Assembly (NCBI RefSeq): GCF_022513565.1
Contig: NZ_JAKWBE010000009.1
Location: 217,169 to 281,168, forward strand
Direction: 5' to 3'
Length of the DNA stretch: 64,000 bases
From: Streptomyces gilvus
Lineage (GTDB): Bacteria > Actinomycetota > Actinomycetes > Streptomycetales > Streptomycetaceae
In this document: positions 7,576-15,973 of the stretch, piece after piece
How positions within the stretch are numbered: the first letter of the stretch is position 1
Layout of the letters: each line of letters opens with the position of its first letter
Made by a program: the position numbers and the translations under genes
Notes under the pieces: model-generated
The model's database searches: none
The model's input: only the letters and a program-made list of their open reading frames with translations
What the model was told of the DNA's origin: nothing

Positions 7576-8958
7576 GTGACCACCACGCTCGCAGGCGGCC
7601 GCGCCGCCCGCCGCCAGACGATGCGCCGCATCCGCCCGCGCCGCTCCCCGGCGACCGTCCTGCTGCTCGCCGTCTGGGCGGGCGCGGTCGGTGTGCTGTG
7701 GCTGTGGTGGATGAACACGCCGTCCATCGCCGACCAGAACGGCAAGATCCTCAACGCGGGCCGGATCACCGGTCTGCTGGCCGGCTATCTGATGGCACTG
7801 GTCGTGCTGCAGATGGCCCGGGTGCCCGCGCTGGAGCGGCGGGTCGGCTCGGACCGGGTGGCCCGCTGGCACGCGATGAGCGGCCGCTACACGCTCTGCC
7901 TGGTCTTCGCGCACGTCTTCCTCATCATGTGGGGCTACGCGCTGCAGGCCGGCAAGTCGCTCGGCGACATCGTCCAGCAGACGATCGACTCCATCAACCA
8001 GCTGCCGGACATGGGCAAGGCCGCCATCGGCACCGGCCTGTTCGTGCTGATCGGCCTCACCTCGATCGGCCCGGTCCGCCGCCGACTGCCGTACGACACC
8101 TGGTACCACGTGCACCTGCTGACGTACGGGGCCGTGTTCCTGACGTTCTGGCACCAGATCACCACCGGCAACGACTTCGCCGTCGCGCCGGCCGCCAAGA
8201 CCTTCTGGTACGCGCTGTACGGCTCGGTCACCGCGCTGGTGATCTGGTACCGCATCCTCGTCCCGATCCGGCTCAACATGCGCCACCGCATGCGCGTCGA
8301 GGCGGTCATCGAGGAGACGCCGGGCATCGTGTCGGTGCTGATCGGCGGGCGCAAGCTGCACCGGATGGGCGCGGAGGCGGGGCAGTTCTTCCGCTGGCGG
8401 TTCCTCGCGCCGGGCATGCGGTTCAGCTCCCACCCGTACTCGCTCTCCGCGGCGCCGCGGCCGGACATGCTGCGGATCACGGTCAAGGCGATCGGCGACC
8501 ACAGCGCCCGGCTGCGCGAGCTGACGCCCGGCACCCGGGTGTGGGCCGAGGGGCCGTACGGCGCCATGACCGCCCAGCGTCGCAGCCGCGGCAAGGTGCT
8601 GCTGGTGGCGGGCGGTGTGGGCATCACGCCGATGCGGGCGCTGTTCGAGACGCTGCCGGGCGCGGCCGGCGACATCACCCTCCTCTACCGGGCCAACACC
8701 ACCCAGGACCTGGCCCTGTGGGACGAGCTCGCCGCCATCGCCGACGACCGCGGCGCCCGCCTGATGTACGCCGTCAACAGCCCGGACGGGGAGCGTCCCG
8801 ACATCTCGGCGGAGCGGCTGCGGCAGAAGCTGCCGGACATCGACAAGCACGACGTGTTCATGTGCGGACCGGCCGGGTTCGCGCAGTCCGTGTACGAAGC
8901 ACTGCGCGGCGCGGGAGTGCCCGCCCGCCGCATCCATCACGAGTCGTTCGAGATGTGA
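7576..8958 (+). CDS. Ferric-reductase-like transmembrane flavohaem protein, copy 2
   Basis: The 460-residue paralogue of the gene at 5631 has the same order of parts. The membrane domain has His in RWHAMSGRY, VFAHVFLI, YHVHLLTY and FWHQITT. The reductase lobe has AGQFFRWRF, HPYSLSAAPRPD, GGVGITPMRALFE and FMCGPAGFAQSVYE, and the C-terminal HHESFEM parallels HHESFEL in copy 1. The GTG start follows GGAGGA. Having two reductases and two FMN_bind proteins suggests tandem duplication of a two-gene unit with later divergence in donor or partner preference. Confidence 0.88.
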   Translation: MTTTLAGGRAARRQTMRRIRPRRSPATVLLLAVWAGAVGVLWLWWMNTPSIADQNGKILNAGRITGLLAGYLMALVVLQMARVPALERRVGSDRVARWHAMSGRYTLCLVFAHVFLIMWGYALQAGKSLGDIVQQTIDSINQLPDMGKAAIGTGLFVLIGLTSIGPVRRRLPYDTWYHVHLLTYGAVFLTFWHQITTGNDFAVAPAAKTFWYALYGSVTALVIWYRILVPIRLNMRHRMRVEAVIEETPGIVSVLIGGRKLHRMGAEAGQFFRWRFLAPGMRFSSHPYSLSAAPRPDMLRITVKAIGDHSARLRELTPGTRVWAEGPYGAMTAQRRSRGKVLLVAGGVGITPMRALFETLPGAAGDITLLYRANTTQDLALWDELAAIADDRGARLMYAVNSPDGERPDISAERLRQKLPDIDKHDVFMCGPAGFAQSVYEALRGAGVPARRIHHESFEM

Positions 8959-8986
8959 GCGACGGGATTCAGGAGCCCAGGTACCG

Positions 8987-9802
8987 ATGAAGAAGAGTCA
9001 CCCCATCCGGCGTGTCGTGCTGGCCGGCGCCGCCACCGTCTCGGGTGTCGTGCTGCTGCTGTCGCTGAAGCCGGCGTCCGACCCGAACGCCCAGGCGGCG
9101 GGAGCGGCACCGCAGCAGACCGCGGGCGCCCAGGCCTCGCCCCAGGGCGGCACCGGATCGAGCGCGACGGCGTCCGGCACGATCGACGGCAACGTGGCGC
9201 AGACGCAGTACGGCAACGTGCAGGTACGACTGACCGTCGCCAACGGGAAGATCACCAAGGCCGAGGCGATCCAGGCGCCCAAGGGCGGCACCAGCGACCA
9301 GAAGACGGCCCTGTCCATCCCCAGGCTCACCCAGGAGACGGTCACCGCGCAGAGCGCGCAGATCGACGCGGTGTCCGGGGCGACGTACACGAGCAACGGC
9401 TACAAGCAGTCGCTGCAGTCGGCGCTCGACAAGATGAAGGCGAGCGCCGGTTCCGCACAGAGCGGCGCCGGGTCGTCCCAGAGCGGCGGCTCGGGCTCGT
9501 CCTCCGGTGCCGCTTCCGGTGCCGCGCAGGCCAAGACGGTGACCGGCGCCGTCGCGCAGACCCAGTACGGCCCGGTCCAGGTCCGTATCACCGTCGCGAA
9601 CGGCAAGATCACCAAGGCGGACGCGGTGCAGGCGCCCAAGGGCGGCATCAGCGACCAGAAGACGGCCCTCGCGATCCCCAAACTCAACCAGGAGGCGGTG
9701 GCCGCGGGCACCGCGCAGATCGACTCCGTGTCCGGGGCCACGTACACCAGCGGCGGCTACAAGCAGTCGCTGCAGTCCGCGCTGGACCAGGCCGGTGGCT
9801 GA
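8987..9802 (+). CDS. Membrane-anchored protein with two FMN_bind domains and two flavinylation sites
   Basis: The 271-residue protein has an anchor at about residues 7-28 (VVLAGAATVSGVVLLLSL, nearly the same as in the 7003 gene) and a low-complexity Gln/Gly/Ser linker. Two FMN_bind domains follow, separated by a second Ser/Gly linker. Their motifs DAVSGATYTS and DSVSGATYTS predict flavin on Thr133 and Thr252. The two domains are almost identical in sequence (NGKITKAEAIQAPKGG versus NGKITKADAVQAPKGG), so the second arose by internal duplication. It could act as a two-flavin wire outside the membrane. Confidence 0.87.
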   Translation: MKKSHPIRRVVLAGAATVSGVVLLLSLKPASDPNAQAAGAAPQQTAGAQASPQGGTGSSATASGTIDGNVAQTQYGNVQVRLTVANGKITKAEAIQAPKGGTSDQKTALSIPRLTQETVTAQSAQIDAVSGATYTSNGYKQSLQSALDKMKASAGSAQSGAGSSQSGGSGSSSGAASGAAQAKTVTGAVAQTQYGPVQVRITVANGKITKADAVQAPKGGISDQKTALAIPKLNQEAVAAGTAQIDSVSGATYTSGGYKQSLQSALDQAGG

Positions 9803-10595
9803 GTCGGTGGCGGAGTCTGCGGAAGCTCCCGCCGCGGTGCGTCATGCGGAGGAGGTCATGGGGACCGTCTTCTCCTTCGACGTCCGCGGCGGGAAACCCG
9901 ACGCGGTACGGGCGGCACTCGGGGAGGCGATCTCCGGGCTGCACCGGGTCAACGAGGTGTTCAGCACCTACCGCGAGGACAGCCAGGTCTCCCGGCTCGC
10001 CCGCGGTGAGCTGACCCTGCCGGAGTGCGACCCCGAGGTCGCGGAGGTGCTCGACCTGGGCGCCGAGGCCGAACGGCTCAGCGACGGCTGGTTCAGCCTG
10101 CGCTACGAAGGCCGCCTCGACCCCACCGGCATCGTCAAGGGCTGGGCGGCCGAGCGCGCGGCCCGTCGGCTGCGGGCGGCCGGCGCGACCGGGGTGAGCG
10201 TCAACGGCGGTGGCGACGTGCAGATGTTCGGTATGCCGGAGCCCCACCGCCCCTGGCGCGTGGGCATCGCCGACCCGCTGCGCCCGGGCGGACTGGCGGC
10301 GGTGGTCTCGGCGGCCGGCGCGGACCAACTGGCGGTCGCCACCTCGGGCACCGCCGAACGCGGCGCCCACATCGTCGACCCCCGCACCGGCCGCTCCGCG
10401 GTGACGGACCTGGTGGCGGTGACGGTGGTGGCCCCCACCCTCACCTGGGCGGACTGCTGGGCGACAGCGGCCTTCGCCATGGGCTCCAGGGACGGCCTGC
10501 GCTGGCTGGAGTCCCTGCCCGATGTGGAGGCACTTCTCATCACGGCCGGCGACGAGGTCAGATGCACAGGGGGCTTGGCGTCTCGACTCGGGTGA
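9795..10595 (+). CDS. apbE: FAD:protein FMN transferase (ApbE family)
   Basis: The protein transfers FMN from FAD to the Thr of D-x-x-S-G-A-T sites in exported FMN_bind domains. Family marks in its 266 residues are MGTVFSFDVRG near residue 22, FSTYREDSQVSRLARGE, the glycine-rich DPTGIVKGWAAERA and VNGGGDVQMFG segments, and ATSGTAERGAHIVDPRTG. No clear signal peptide is visible, though ApbE enzymes usually act outside the membrane; a cytoplasmic or start-misassigned version is possible. The GTG at 9795 overlaps the previous stop by 8 bp, and GTG 9810 is an alternative. It completes an operon whose three flavinylation sites lie just upstream. Confidence 0.9.
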   Translation: MAESVAESAEAPAAVRHAEEVMGTVFSFDVRGGKPDAVRAALGEAISGLHRVNEVFSTYREDSQVSRLARGELTLPECDPEVAEVLDLGAEAERLSDGWFSLRYEGRLDPTGIVKGWAAERAARRLRAAGATGVSVNGGGDVQMFGMPEPHRPWRVGIADPLRPGGLAAVVSAAGADQLAVATSGTAERGAHIVDPRTGRSAVTDLVAVTVVAPTLTWADCWATAAFAMGSRDGLRWLESLPDVEALLITAGDEVRCTGGLASRLG

Positions 10596-10604
10596 GCGAA
10601 AGGG

Positions 10605-10690
10605 CTTTTAGGGGCGCGGGGCTGTGTTGGATTTGCGGCTACCGCCGCGTGTGCGCGAACAACCCCCACCGACCCGCAGTCGGCGAACAA
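10605..10690 (+). repeat. Dispersed Streptomyces intergenic repeat, copy 1
   Basis: Beginning AGGGGCGCGGGGCTGTG and ending near ACCCGCAG, with an internal GCGGCT/CCGCCGC hairpin, this matches in layout the segment at 29076-29160 on the other strand. Elements with this AGGGGCGCGGGG start are common between convergent Streptomyces genes. It fills the space between apbE and argR and may help terminate both. Confidence 0.65.
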
Positions 10691-10704
10691 CCGCAAGCGC
10701 CCTC

Positions 10705-11244
10705 TCAGTGGCCGTTCTGAGCCAACCGCAACAAGTGCTCCGCCAACGCCTGCCCCCCGGTGGGCTCCCGGCTGATCAACAGCAACGTGTCATCGCCCGC
10801 GATCGTCCCCAGAATGTCGTGCAGTTCCGCCTGATCGATGGCCGAGGCCAGGAACTGCGCGGCACCCGGAGGCGTCCGGAGAACCACCAGGTTCGCCGAA
10901 GCCTCCGCGGAGATCAGCAGCTCCTGTGAGAGCCGCCGCATCCGCTCCTCCTTCGCCGACTCCCCGAGCGGCGCACGAGGCGTGCGGAAACCGCCCTCGC
11001 TCGGCACCGCGTAGATCAGGTCGCCGTCGTTGTTGCGGATCTTCACCGCGTTCAGCTCGTCCAGGTCCCGGGAGAGCGTCGCCTGAGTGACCGTCAGCCC
11101 GTCGTCGGCGAGCAGCTTCGCCAACTGGCTCTGCGACCGCACCGGTTGCCGGTTGAGGATGTCCACGATCCGGCGGTGCCGCGCGGTCCGCGTCTGCGGC
11201 ACGGCAGGCCCGGCGTGCTGTGCGTCGTCCTGCGCCTGACTCAT
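10705..11244 (-). CDS. argR: Arginine repressor
   Basis: The 179-residue protein has an N-terminal winged helix (about 20-90) with SQLAKLLADDGLTVTQATLSRDLDELNAVKI, where the conserved SR of the recognition helix is visible. A Pro/Arg linker and the C-terminal arginine-binding and hexamerisation domain follow, with GTIAGDDTLLLI near the end. It is the last gene of the argCJBDR run, 19 bases after argD. It should bind the two ARG-box pairs at 768-801 and 15539-15572 and so control its own operon and argH. Confidence 0.96.
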   Translation of the reverse strand: MSQAQDDAQHAGPAVPQTRTARHRRIVDILNRQPVRSQSQLAKLLADDGLTVTQATLSRDLDELNAVKIRNNDGDLIYAVPSEGGFRTPRAPLGESAKEERMRRLSQELLISAEASANLVVLRTPPGAAQFLASAIDQAELHDILGTIAGDDTLLLISREPTGGQALAEHLLRLAQNGH

Positions 11245-11263
11245 CGTCGTCCCATTCTCCGGC

Positions 11264-12442
11264 TCATCCGTCCCCGTCGAGGATGCCGGGCAGCGCCCGC
11301 AGGAACGCCGCCACCTCGTCGTCGCCGAGATTCAGCGGCGGCATCAGCCGTACGACGTCGGCGGCGGGCGCGTTCACCAGGAACCCGGCCTCCTGAGCCG
11401 TCTGACGCACCCGGGGCGCGTGCGGCTCGGTGAGCACGATACCCAGGAGCAGGCCGGCGCCCCGGACATGGTCGATCAACGGGTGGCCCAGCGCCTCGAT
11501 CCCGTCCCGCAGCGCCCCGCTCTGCCGCTTGACGTTCTCCAGCAGCCCGTCGTTCGCGATCGTGTCGAGCACGGCGAGCCCGGCGGCGCACGCGACCGGG
11601 TTGCCGCCGAAGGTCGTCCCGTGGTGCCCCGGCCGCAGCAGTTCGGCGGCCCGCCCGAACGCGACGGTCGCGCCCAGCGGCAGCCCGCCCCCAAGGCCCT
11701 TGGCCAGCGTCACGACGTCCGGCAGGACCCCCTCGTGCGCCTGGTACTCGAACCAGTGGCCGGTCCGCCCGATCCCGGTCTGCACCTCGTCGAGGACCAG
11801 CAGCGCACCGTTCGCGGCGGTGATCGCGCGGGCGGCCTTGAGGTAACCGGGCGGCGGGACGACGACGCCGATCTCGCCCTGGATCGGCTCCAGGATCACC
11901 AGCGCGGTCTCCTCGGTCACCGCGGCGGCCAGCGCCTGCGCGTCGCCGTAGGGCACATGCGTGACCTCGCCCGGCAGCGGCAGGAACGGCTCCCGCTTGC
12001 CCTGCTGGCCGGTCATCGCCAGCGCGCCCATGGTGCGGCCGTGGAAGCCGCCCTCGGTGGCGACCACGTGGGTGCGCCCGGTCAGCCGGCCGATCTTGAA
12101 GGCGGCCTCGTTGGCCTCGGCCCCGGAGTTGCAGAAGAAGACCCGGCCCTCACGGCCGAAGAGCGCAAGGAGCCGTTCGGCGAGGGTGACGGTCGGCTCG
12201 GCCATGAAGAAGTTGGAGATGTGCCCGAGGGACGCGATCTGCGTGCTGACGGCCTCGACGATCGCCGGGTGGGCGTGACCGAGCGCGTTGACCGCGATGC
12301 CGCCGACGAAGTCGAGGTACTCGTTGCCGTCGGCGTCCCACACCCGGGTGCCCTCGCCGCGCACGAGGGGCAGCAGCGGGGTGCCGTAGTTGTTCATGAG
12401 CGAGCCCTGCCAGCGCTGGGCGTACTCCTCGTGGGCGGTCAT
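11264..12442 (-). CDS. argD: Acetylornithine aminotransferase
   Basis: This PLP enzyme converts N-acetylglutamate 5-semialdehyde to N2-acetylornithine. The 392 residues, a typical length for the family, include YLDFVGGIAVNALGHAHP, FFCNSGAEANEAAFK, LVLDEVQTGIGRTG and the PLP-lysine region VVTLAKGLGGGLPLGA, then HGTTFGGNPVACAAGLAVL. The ATG overlaps argB by 4 bp (ATGA). As in other actinobacteria it may also serve in lysine synthesis. Confidence 0.96.
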   Translation of the reverse strand: MTAHEEYAQRWQGSLMNNYGTPLLPLVRGEGTRVWDADGNEYLDFVGGIAVNALGHAHPAIVEAVSTQIASLGHISNFFMAEPTVTLAERLLALFGREGRVFFCNSGAEANEAAFKIGRLTGRTHVVATEGGFHGRTMGALAMTGQQGKREPFLPLPGEVTHVPYGDAQALAAAVTEETALVILEPIQGEIGVVVPPPGYLKAARAITAANGALLVLDEVQTGIGRTGHWFEYQAHEGVLPDVVTLAKGLGGGLPLGATVAFGRAAELLRPGHHGTTFGGNPVACAAGLAVLDTIANDGLLENVKRQSGALRDGIEALGHPLIDHVRGAGLLLGIVLTEPHAPRVRQTAQEAGFLVNAPAADVVRLMPPLNLGDDEVAAFLRALPGILDGDG

Positions 12443-13347
12443 CCGGCATCCCCCTCTTGTCCGTCGGGCACGACCATCGTGCCGATGCCCTCGTCGGTGA
12501 AGATCTCCAGCAGGATCGAGTGCTGGACCCGGCCGTCGATGACCCGGGCGGTGGTGACGCCGTTGCGCACGGCGTGCAGACAGCCCTCCATCTTCGGCAC
12601 CATGCCGGAGCTCAACTCCGGCAGCAGCTTCTCCAGTTGGGAAGCGGTGAGGCGGCTGATCACCTCGTCGCTGTTGGGCCAGTCCTCGTAAAGGCCCTCG
12701 ACGTCCGTGAGGACCATGAGCGTCTCCGCTCCCAGCGCGGCAGCGAGTGCCGCAGCCGCCGTATCAGCATTGACGTTGTAGACATGTCCGTCGTCCTGGC
12801 TACGGGCGATCGACGAGACGACCGGGATCCGGCCGTCGGCGAGCAGTGCCTCGATCGCGCCCGTGTCGATCTCGGTGATCTCGCCCACCCGCCCGATGTC
12901 GACCAACTCGCCGTCGATCTCGGGCTGGTGCTTGGTGGCGGTGATGGTGTGCGCGTCCTCGCCGGTCAGTCCGACGGCGAGCGGCCCGTGCTGGTTGAGC
13001 AGGTTGACCAGCTCCCGCTGCACCTGCCCGGCCAGCACCATCCGTACGACGTCCATGGCTTCCTCGGTGGTGACGCGCAGGCCGGCCTTGAACTCGCTGA
13101 CGATGCCGTGGGTTTCGAGCGCCCGGCTGATCTGCGGGCCGCCGCCGTGCACGACGACCGGTTTGAGCCCGGCGTGGTGCAGGAAGACGACGTCCTGGGC
13201 GAACGCGGCCTTCAGGTCCTCGTCGATCATGGCGTTGCCGCCGAACTTGATGACGACCGTCCTGCCGTTGTGCTTGACCAGCCAGGGCAGCGCCTCGATG
13301 AGGATCTGGGCCTTGGGGAGCGCGGTGTGCTTACGCGTGGTGCTCAT
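12439..13347 (-). CDS. argB: Acetylglutamate kinase
   Basis: The protein phosphorylates N-acetylglutamate in the second step of the arginine pathway. Its 302 residues show VVIKFGGNAMIDEDL (phosphate and ATP binding), VVVHGGGPQISRAL, GLTGEDAHTI and the substrate loop VYNVNADTAAAALAAAL. The ATG at 13347 (STTRKHTALPKAQ) was chosen because an open frame continues upstream without homology, and because this start gives the 4-bp overlap with argJ. The enzyme is usually feedback-regulated by arginine. Confidence 0.96.
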   Translation of the reverse strand: MSTTRKHTALPKAQILIEALPWLVKHNGRTVVIKFGGNAMIDEDLKAAFAQDVVFLHHAGLKPVVVHGGGPQISRALETHGIVSEFKAGLRVTTEEAMDVVRMVLAGQVQRELVNLLNQHGPLAVGLTGEDAHTITATKHQPEIDGELVDIGRVGEITEIDTGAIEALLADGRIPVVSSIARSQDDGHVYNVNADTAAAALAAALGAETLMVLTDVEGLYEDWPNSDEVISRLTASQLEKLLPELSSGMVPKMEGCLHAVRNGVTTARVIDGRVQHSILLEIFTDEGIGTMVVPDGQEGDAG

Positions 13348-14495
13348 GACGAATAGGCGCTGTTCTCGTGGACGTAGTCGGCGGTGAGGTCGTTGGTCCA
13401 GATGGTGGCGGTCTCGGAGCCGGCGGCGAGGTCGGCGACGATGTGCACCTCGCGGTAGCGCATGTCGACCTTCTCGCGGTCCTCGCCCACACCGCCGTTC
13501 TTGCAGACCCACACGCCGTTGATGGCGACGTTGAGCCGGTCCGGCTCGAAGGCGGCCCTGGTGGTGCCGATCGCCGACAGCACCCGCCCCCAGTTGGGGT
13601 CCTCACCGTGGATGGCGCACTTGAGGAGGTTGTTGCGGGCGATGGAGCGGCCCACCTCGACGGCGTCGTCCTCGCTCGCGGCGTTGACGACCTCGACCCT
13701 GATGTCCTTGCTGGCGCCCTCGGCGTCCCGGATCAGCTGCTGCCCGAGGTCGTCGCAGACGGCCCGCACGGCCTCGGCGAACTCCTCGTACTCCGGGGTG
13801 ACTTCGGAGGAACCGCTGGCCAGCAGCAGCACCGTGTCGTTGGTGGACATGCACCCGTCGGAGTCGACGCGGTCGAACGTGACCTTGGTGGCGGCCCGAA
13901 GCGCTGTGTCCAGTACGTCGCCGTCGAGCACCGCGTCCGTGGTGAGGACGACCAGCATGGTGGCGAGGCCCGGGGCGAGCATGCCCGCGCCCTTCGCCAT
14001 GCCGCCGACCGTCCAGCCGTCCTTCGTCACGACGGACGTCTTGTGGACGGTGTCGGTGGTCTTGATGGCGATGGCGGCCTTCTCGCCTCCGTGCTCGGAG
14101 AGTTGGGCGGCGGCCGCCTCGACTCCCGTCAGCAGCTTGTCCATCGGGAGCAGGACGCCGATGAGGCCGGTCGAGCAGACCGCGACCTCGATCGCGCCGC
14201 GGCCCAGCACCTCGGCGGCCTTCTCGGCGGTCGCGTGCGTGTCCTGGAAGCCCCTGGGGCCCGTACAGGCGTTGGCGCCACCGGAGTTGAGCACGACGGC
14301 GGAGACCTGGCCGCTCTTCAGGACCTGCTCGGACCACAGGACCGGCGCGGCCTTCACACGGTTGGAGGTGAAGACGCCGGCGGCGGCGCGGCGCGGACCG
14401 TTGTTGACCACGAGGGCCAGGTCCGGGTTGCCGTTCTCCTTGATCCCGGCGGCGATGCCCGCCGCCGTGAATCCCTTGGCTGCCGTGACGCTCAC
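13344..14495 (-). CDS. argJ: Glutamate N-acetyltransferase / ornithine acetyltransferase
   Basis: The protein recycles the acetyl group from acetylornithine to glutamate. Its 383 residues form a self-cleaving proenzyme: the cleavage site lies before the Thr of PGLATMLVVLTTDA, giving alpha and beta chains. Other family marks are VVNNGPRRAAAGVFTSNRV at the N-terminus, NSGGANACTG, and NPNWGRV near the C-terminus (seen as DPNWGRVLSAIG). GTG 14495 gives the 4-bp overlap with argC. The frame stays open far upstream, but that stretch is argC in another frame. Confidence 0.95.
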   Translation of the reverse strand: MSVTAAKGFTAAGIAAGIKENGNPDLALVVNNGPRRAAAGVFTSNRVKAAPVLWSEQVLKSGQVSAVVLNSGGANACTGPRGFQDTHATAEKAAEVLGRGAIEVAVCSTGLIGVLLPMDKLLTGVEAAAAQLSEHGGEKAAIAIKTTDTVHKTSVVTKDGWTVGGMAKGAGMLAPGLATMLVVLTTDAVLDGDVLDTALRAATKVTFDRVDSDGCMSTNDTVLLLASGSSEVTPEYEEFAEAVRAVCDDLGQQLIRDAEGASKDIRVEVVNAASEDDAVEVGRSIARNNLLKCAIHGEDPNWGRVLSAIGTTRAAFEPDRLNVAINGVWVCKNGGVGEDREKVDMRYREVHIVADLAAGSETATIWTNDLTADYVHENSAYSS

Positions 14496-15520
14496 GGTGC
14501 GACTCCGATCGTGGAAAGCCCCGTCGTCTCGTCGAGACCCAGGGCGAGGTTCATGCTCTGGACGGCACCGCCCGCGGTGCCCTTGGTCAGGTTGTCGATC
14601 GCGCTGATCGCGATGACGCGGCCGGCGGCCTCGTCGTACGCGACCTGCACCTGAACGGCGTTGGAACCGTGGACGGACGCCGTGGCGGGCCACTGGCCCT
14701 CGGGCAGCAGGTGGACGAAGGGCTCGTCGGCGTAGGCCTTCTCGTAGGCGGCGCGGACGGACTCCGCCGTCACTCCGGCGACCGCCTTGGCGCTGCACGT
14801 GGCGAGGATGCCGCGGGACATCGGCGCGAGGGTCGGCGTGAAGGAGACCGAGACCCGCTCCCCCGCGGCCGCGCTGAGGTTCTGGACGATCTCCGGGGTG
14901 TGCCGGTGACCGCCGCCGACGCCGTACGGGGACATGGAGCCCATGACCTCGCTGCCCAGCAGATGCGGCTTGGGCGCCTTGCCGGCGCCGGAGGTGCCGG
15001 AGGCGGCGACGATCACGGCCTCGTTCTCGGCGAGGGAGGCGGCGTAGGCCGGGAAGAGGGCCAGGGTGGCGGCGGTCGGGTAGCAACCGGGCACCGCGAT
15101 GCGCTTGGACCCCGTAAGCCGGGCGCGGGCGCCCGGCAGTTCGGGGAGGCCGTAGGGCCAGGTCCCGGCGTGCGCGGAGCCGTAGAACCGCTCCCAGTCG
15201 GCCGGGTCGTTCAGCCGGAAGTCGGCGCCCATGTCGACGACCAGGACGTCCGGGCCCAGTTGTTCGGCGACGGCGGCGGACTGGCCGTGGGGCAGGGCGA
15301 GGAAGACGACGTCGTGGCCGGCGAGGACGTCGGCGGTGGTCTCCTCGAGCACCCGGCCGGCCAGCGGCAGCAGGTGCGGCTGGAGCGCGCCGAGCTGCTG
15401 GCCGGCGTTGGAGTTGCCGGTCAGGGCGCCGATCTCGACCTCGGGGTGCGTGAGCAGCAGACGCAGGAGCTCTCCGCCCGCGTATCCGCTCGCCCCGGCC
15501 ACCGCCGCACGTACCGCCAT
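14492..15520 (-). CDS. argC: N-acetyl-gamma-glutamyl-phosphate reductase
   Basis: This NADPH-dependent enzyme is the third step of arginine synthesis and the first gene of the operon. Its 342 residues contain the nucleotide-binding AAVAGASGYAGGELLRLL, then FLALPHG, the catalytic Cys in AVPGCYPTAATLAL, and GTSGAGKAPKPHLLGSEV. The ATG lies 19-52 bases downstream of the ARG boxes, and AGGAGGATGAC overlaps the start. The whole operon argCJBDR is coupled by 4-bp overlaps except argD-argR. Confidence 0.96.
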   Translation of the reverse strand: MAVRAAVAGASGYAGGELLRLLLTHPEVEIGALTGNSNAGQQLGALQPHLLPLAGRVLEETTADVLAGHDVVFLALPHGQSAAVAEQLGPDVLVVDMGADFRLNDPADWERFYGSAHAGTWPYGLPELPGARARLTGSKRIAVPGCYPTAATLALFPAYAASLAENEAVIVAASGTSGAGKAPKPHLLGSEVMGSMSPYGVGGGHRHTPEIVQNLSAAAGERVSVSFTPTLAPMSRGILATCSAKAVAGVTAESVRAAYEKAYADEPFVHLLPEGQWPATASVHGSNAVQVQVAYDEAAGRVIAISAIDNLTKGTAGGAVQSMNLALGLDETTGLSTIGVAP

Positions 15521-15538
15521 GTCATCCTCCTCCTGGAT

Positions 15539-15572
15539 GGCATGACTATACGTTTCGCTGCACGTTTATGCA
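15539..15572 (-). promoter_or_regulatory. Tandem ArgR operator upstream of argC
   Basis: The box at 15559-15572 reads TGCAC-GTTT-ATGCA on the plus strand, one mismatch from a perfect dyad. The second, at 15539-15552, reads GGCAT-GACT-ATACG and is degenerate. They start 20 bp apart, exactly as in front of argH. The pair overlaps the 3' end of the gtrA-like gene by 7 bases. Confidence 0.75.
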
Positions 15573-15973
15573 ATCCGACTGGGCTCCGCCTCCACCAGGG
15601 CGTTCTCCGCCTTCGGCAGCATGATCCAGCGCGAGACGACGAAGGTGATCGGGATCGCCGCCATGGAGGCGATCAGCGGGGCGTACCGGCTGCCGAGGCC
15701 CAGGAGGTCGACGAGTACGTAGACCCCCACCGTGGTGACCACGAAGTTCGCGGCGTTGGTGAGGGGGAACAGCAGGAATTTCCGCCAGGTGGGCCGCGTC
15801 CGGTAGGTGAATCTCGCGTTCAGGAAAAAGGAGCCGACCATGCTGAGCGCGGTCGCCAGGATATGCGCGACAAGATAAGGGAAACGCGGGAGGAACAGCA
15901 GGTAAAAACCGTAGTACGTGCCGGTGTTCACCACGCCTATGACGGCGAAGGTCAGCATCTGCCGAGAGATCAC
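15566..15973 (-). CDS. GtrA-family membrane protein (probable lipid-linked sugar flippase)
   Basis: The 135-residue protein has four transmembrane helices, starting VISRQMLTFAVIGVVNTGTY, with the conserved LSMVGSFFLNARFTYR loop typical of the GtrA/DPMS family. GTG 15973 gives a 4-bp overlap with the glycosyltransferase and avoids an upstream extension with no membrane character. GtrA proteins are thought to move polyprenyl-phosphate sugars across the membrane. The neighbouring GtrB-type enzyme would make that donor, and YfhO is a candidate extracytoplasmic transferase. It ends at the argC operator, so its transcript may run into the arg promoter. Confidence 0.85.
   Translation of the reverse strand: MISRQMLTFAVIGVVNTGTYYGFYLLFLPRFPYLVAHILATALSMVGSFFLNARFTYRTRPTWRKFLLFPLTNAANFVVTTVGVYVLVDLLGLGSRYAPLIASMAAIPITFVVSRWIMLPKAENALVEAEPSRIA

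Noticed and set aside
13344..15086. 580-residue ArgJ
   Set aside because: The N-terminal ~197 residues are argC out of frame. GTG 14495 gives the usual length and 4-bp overlap.
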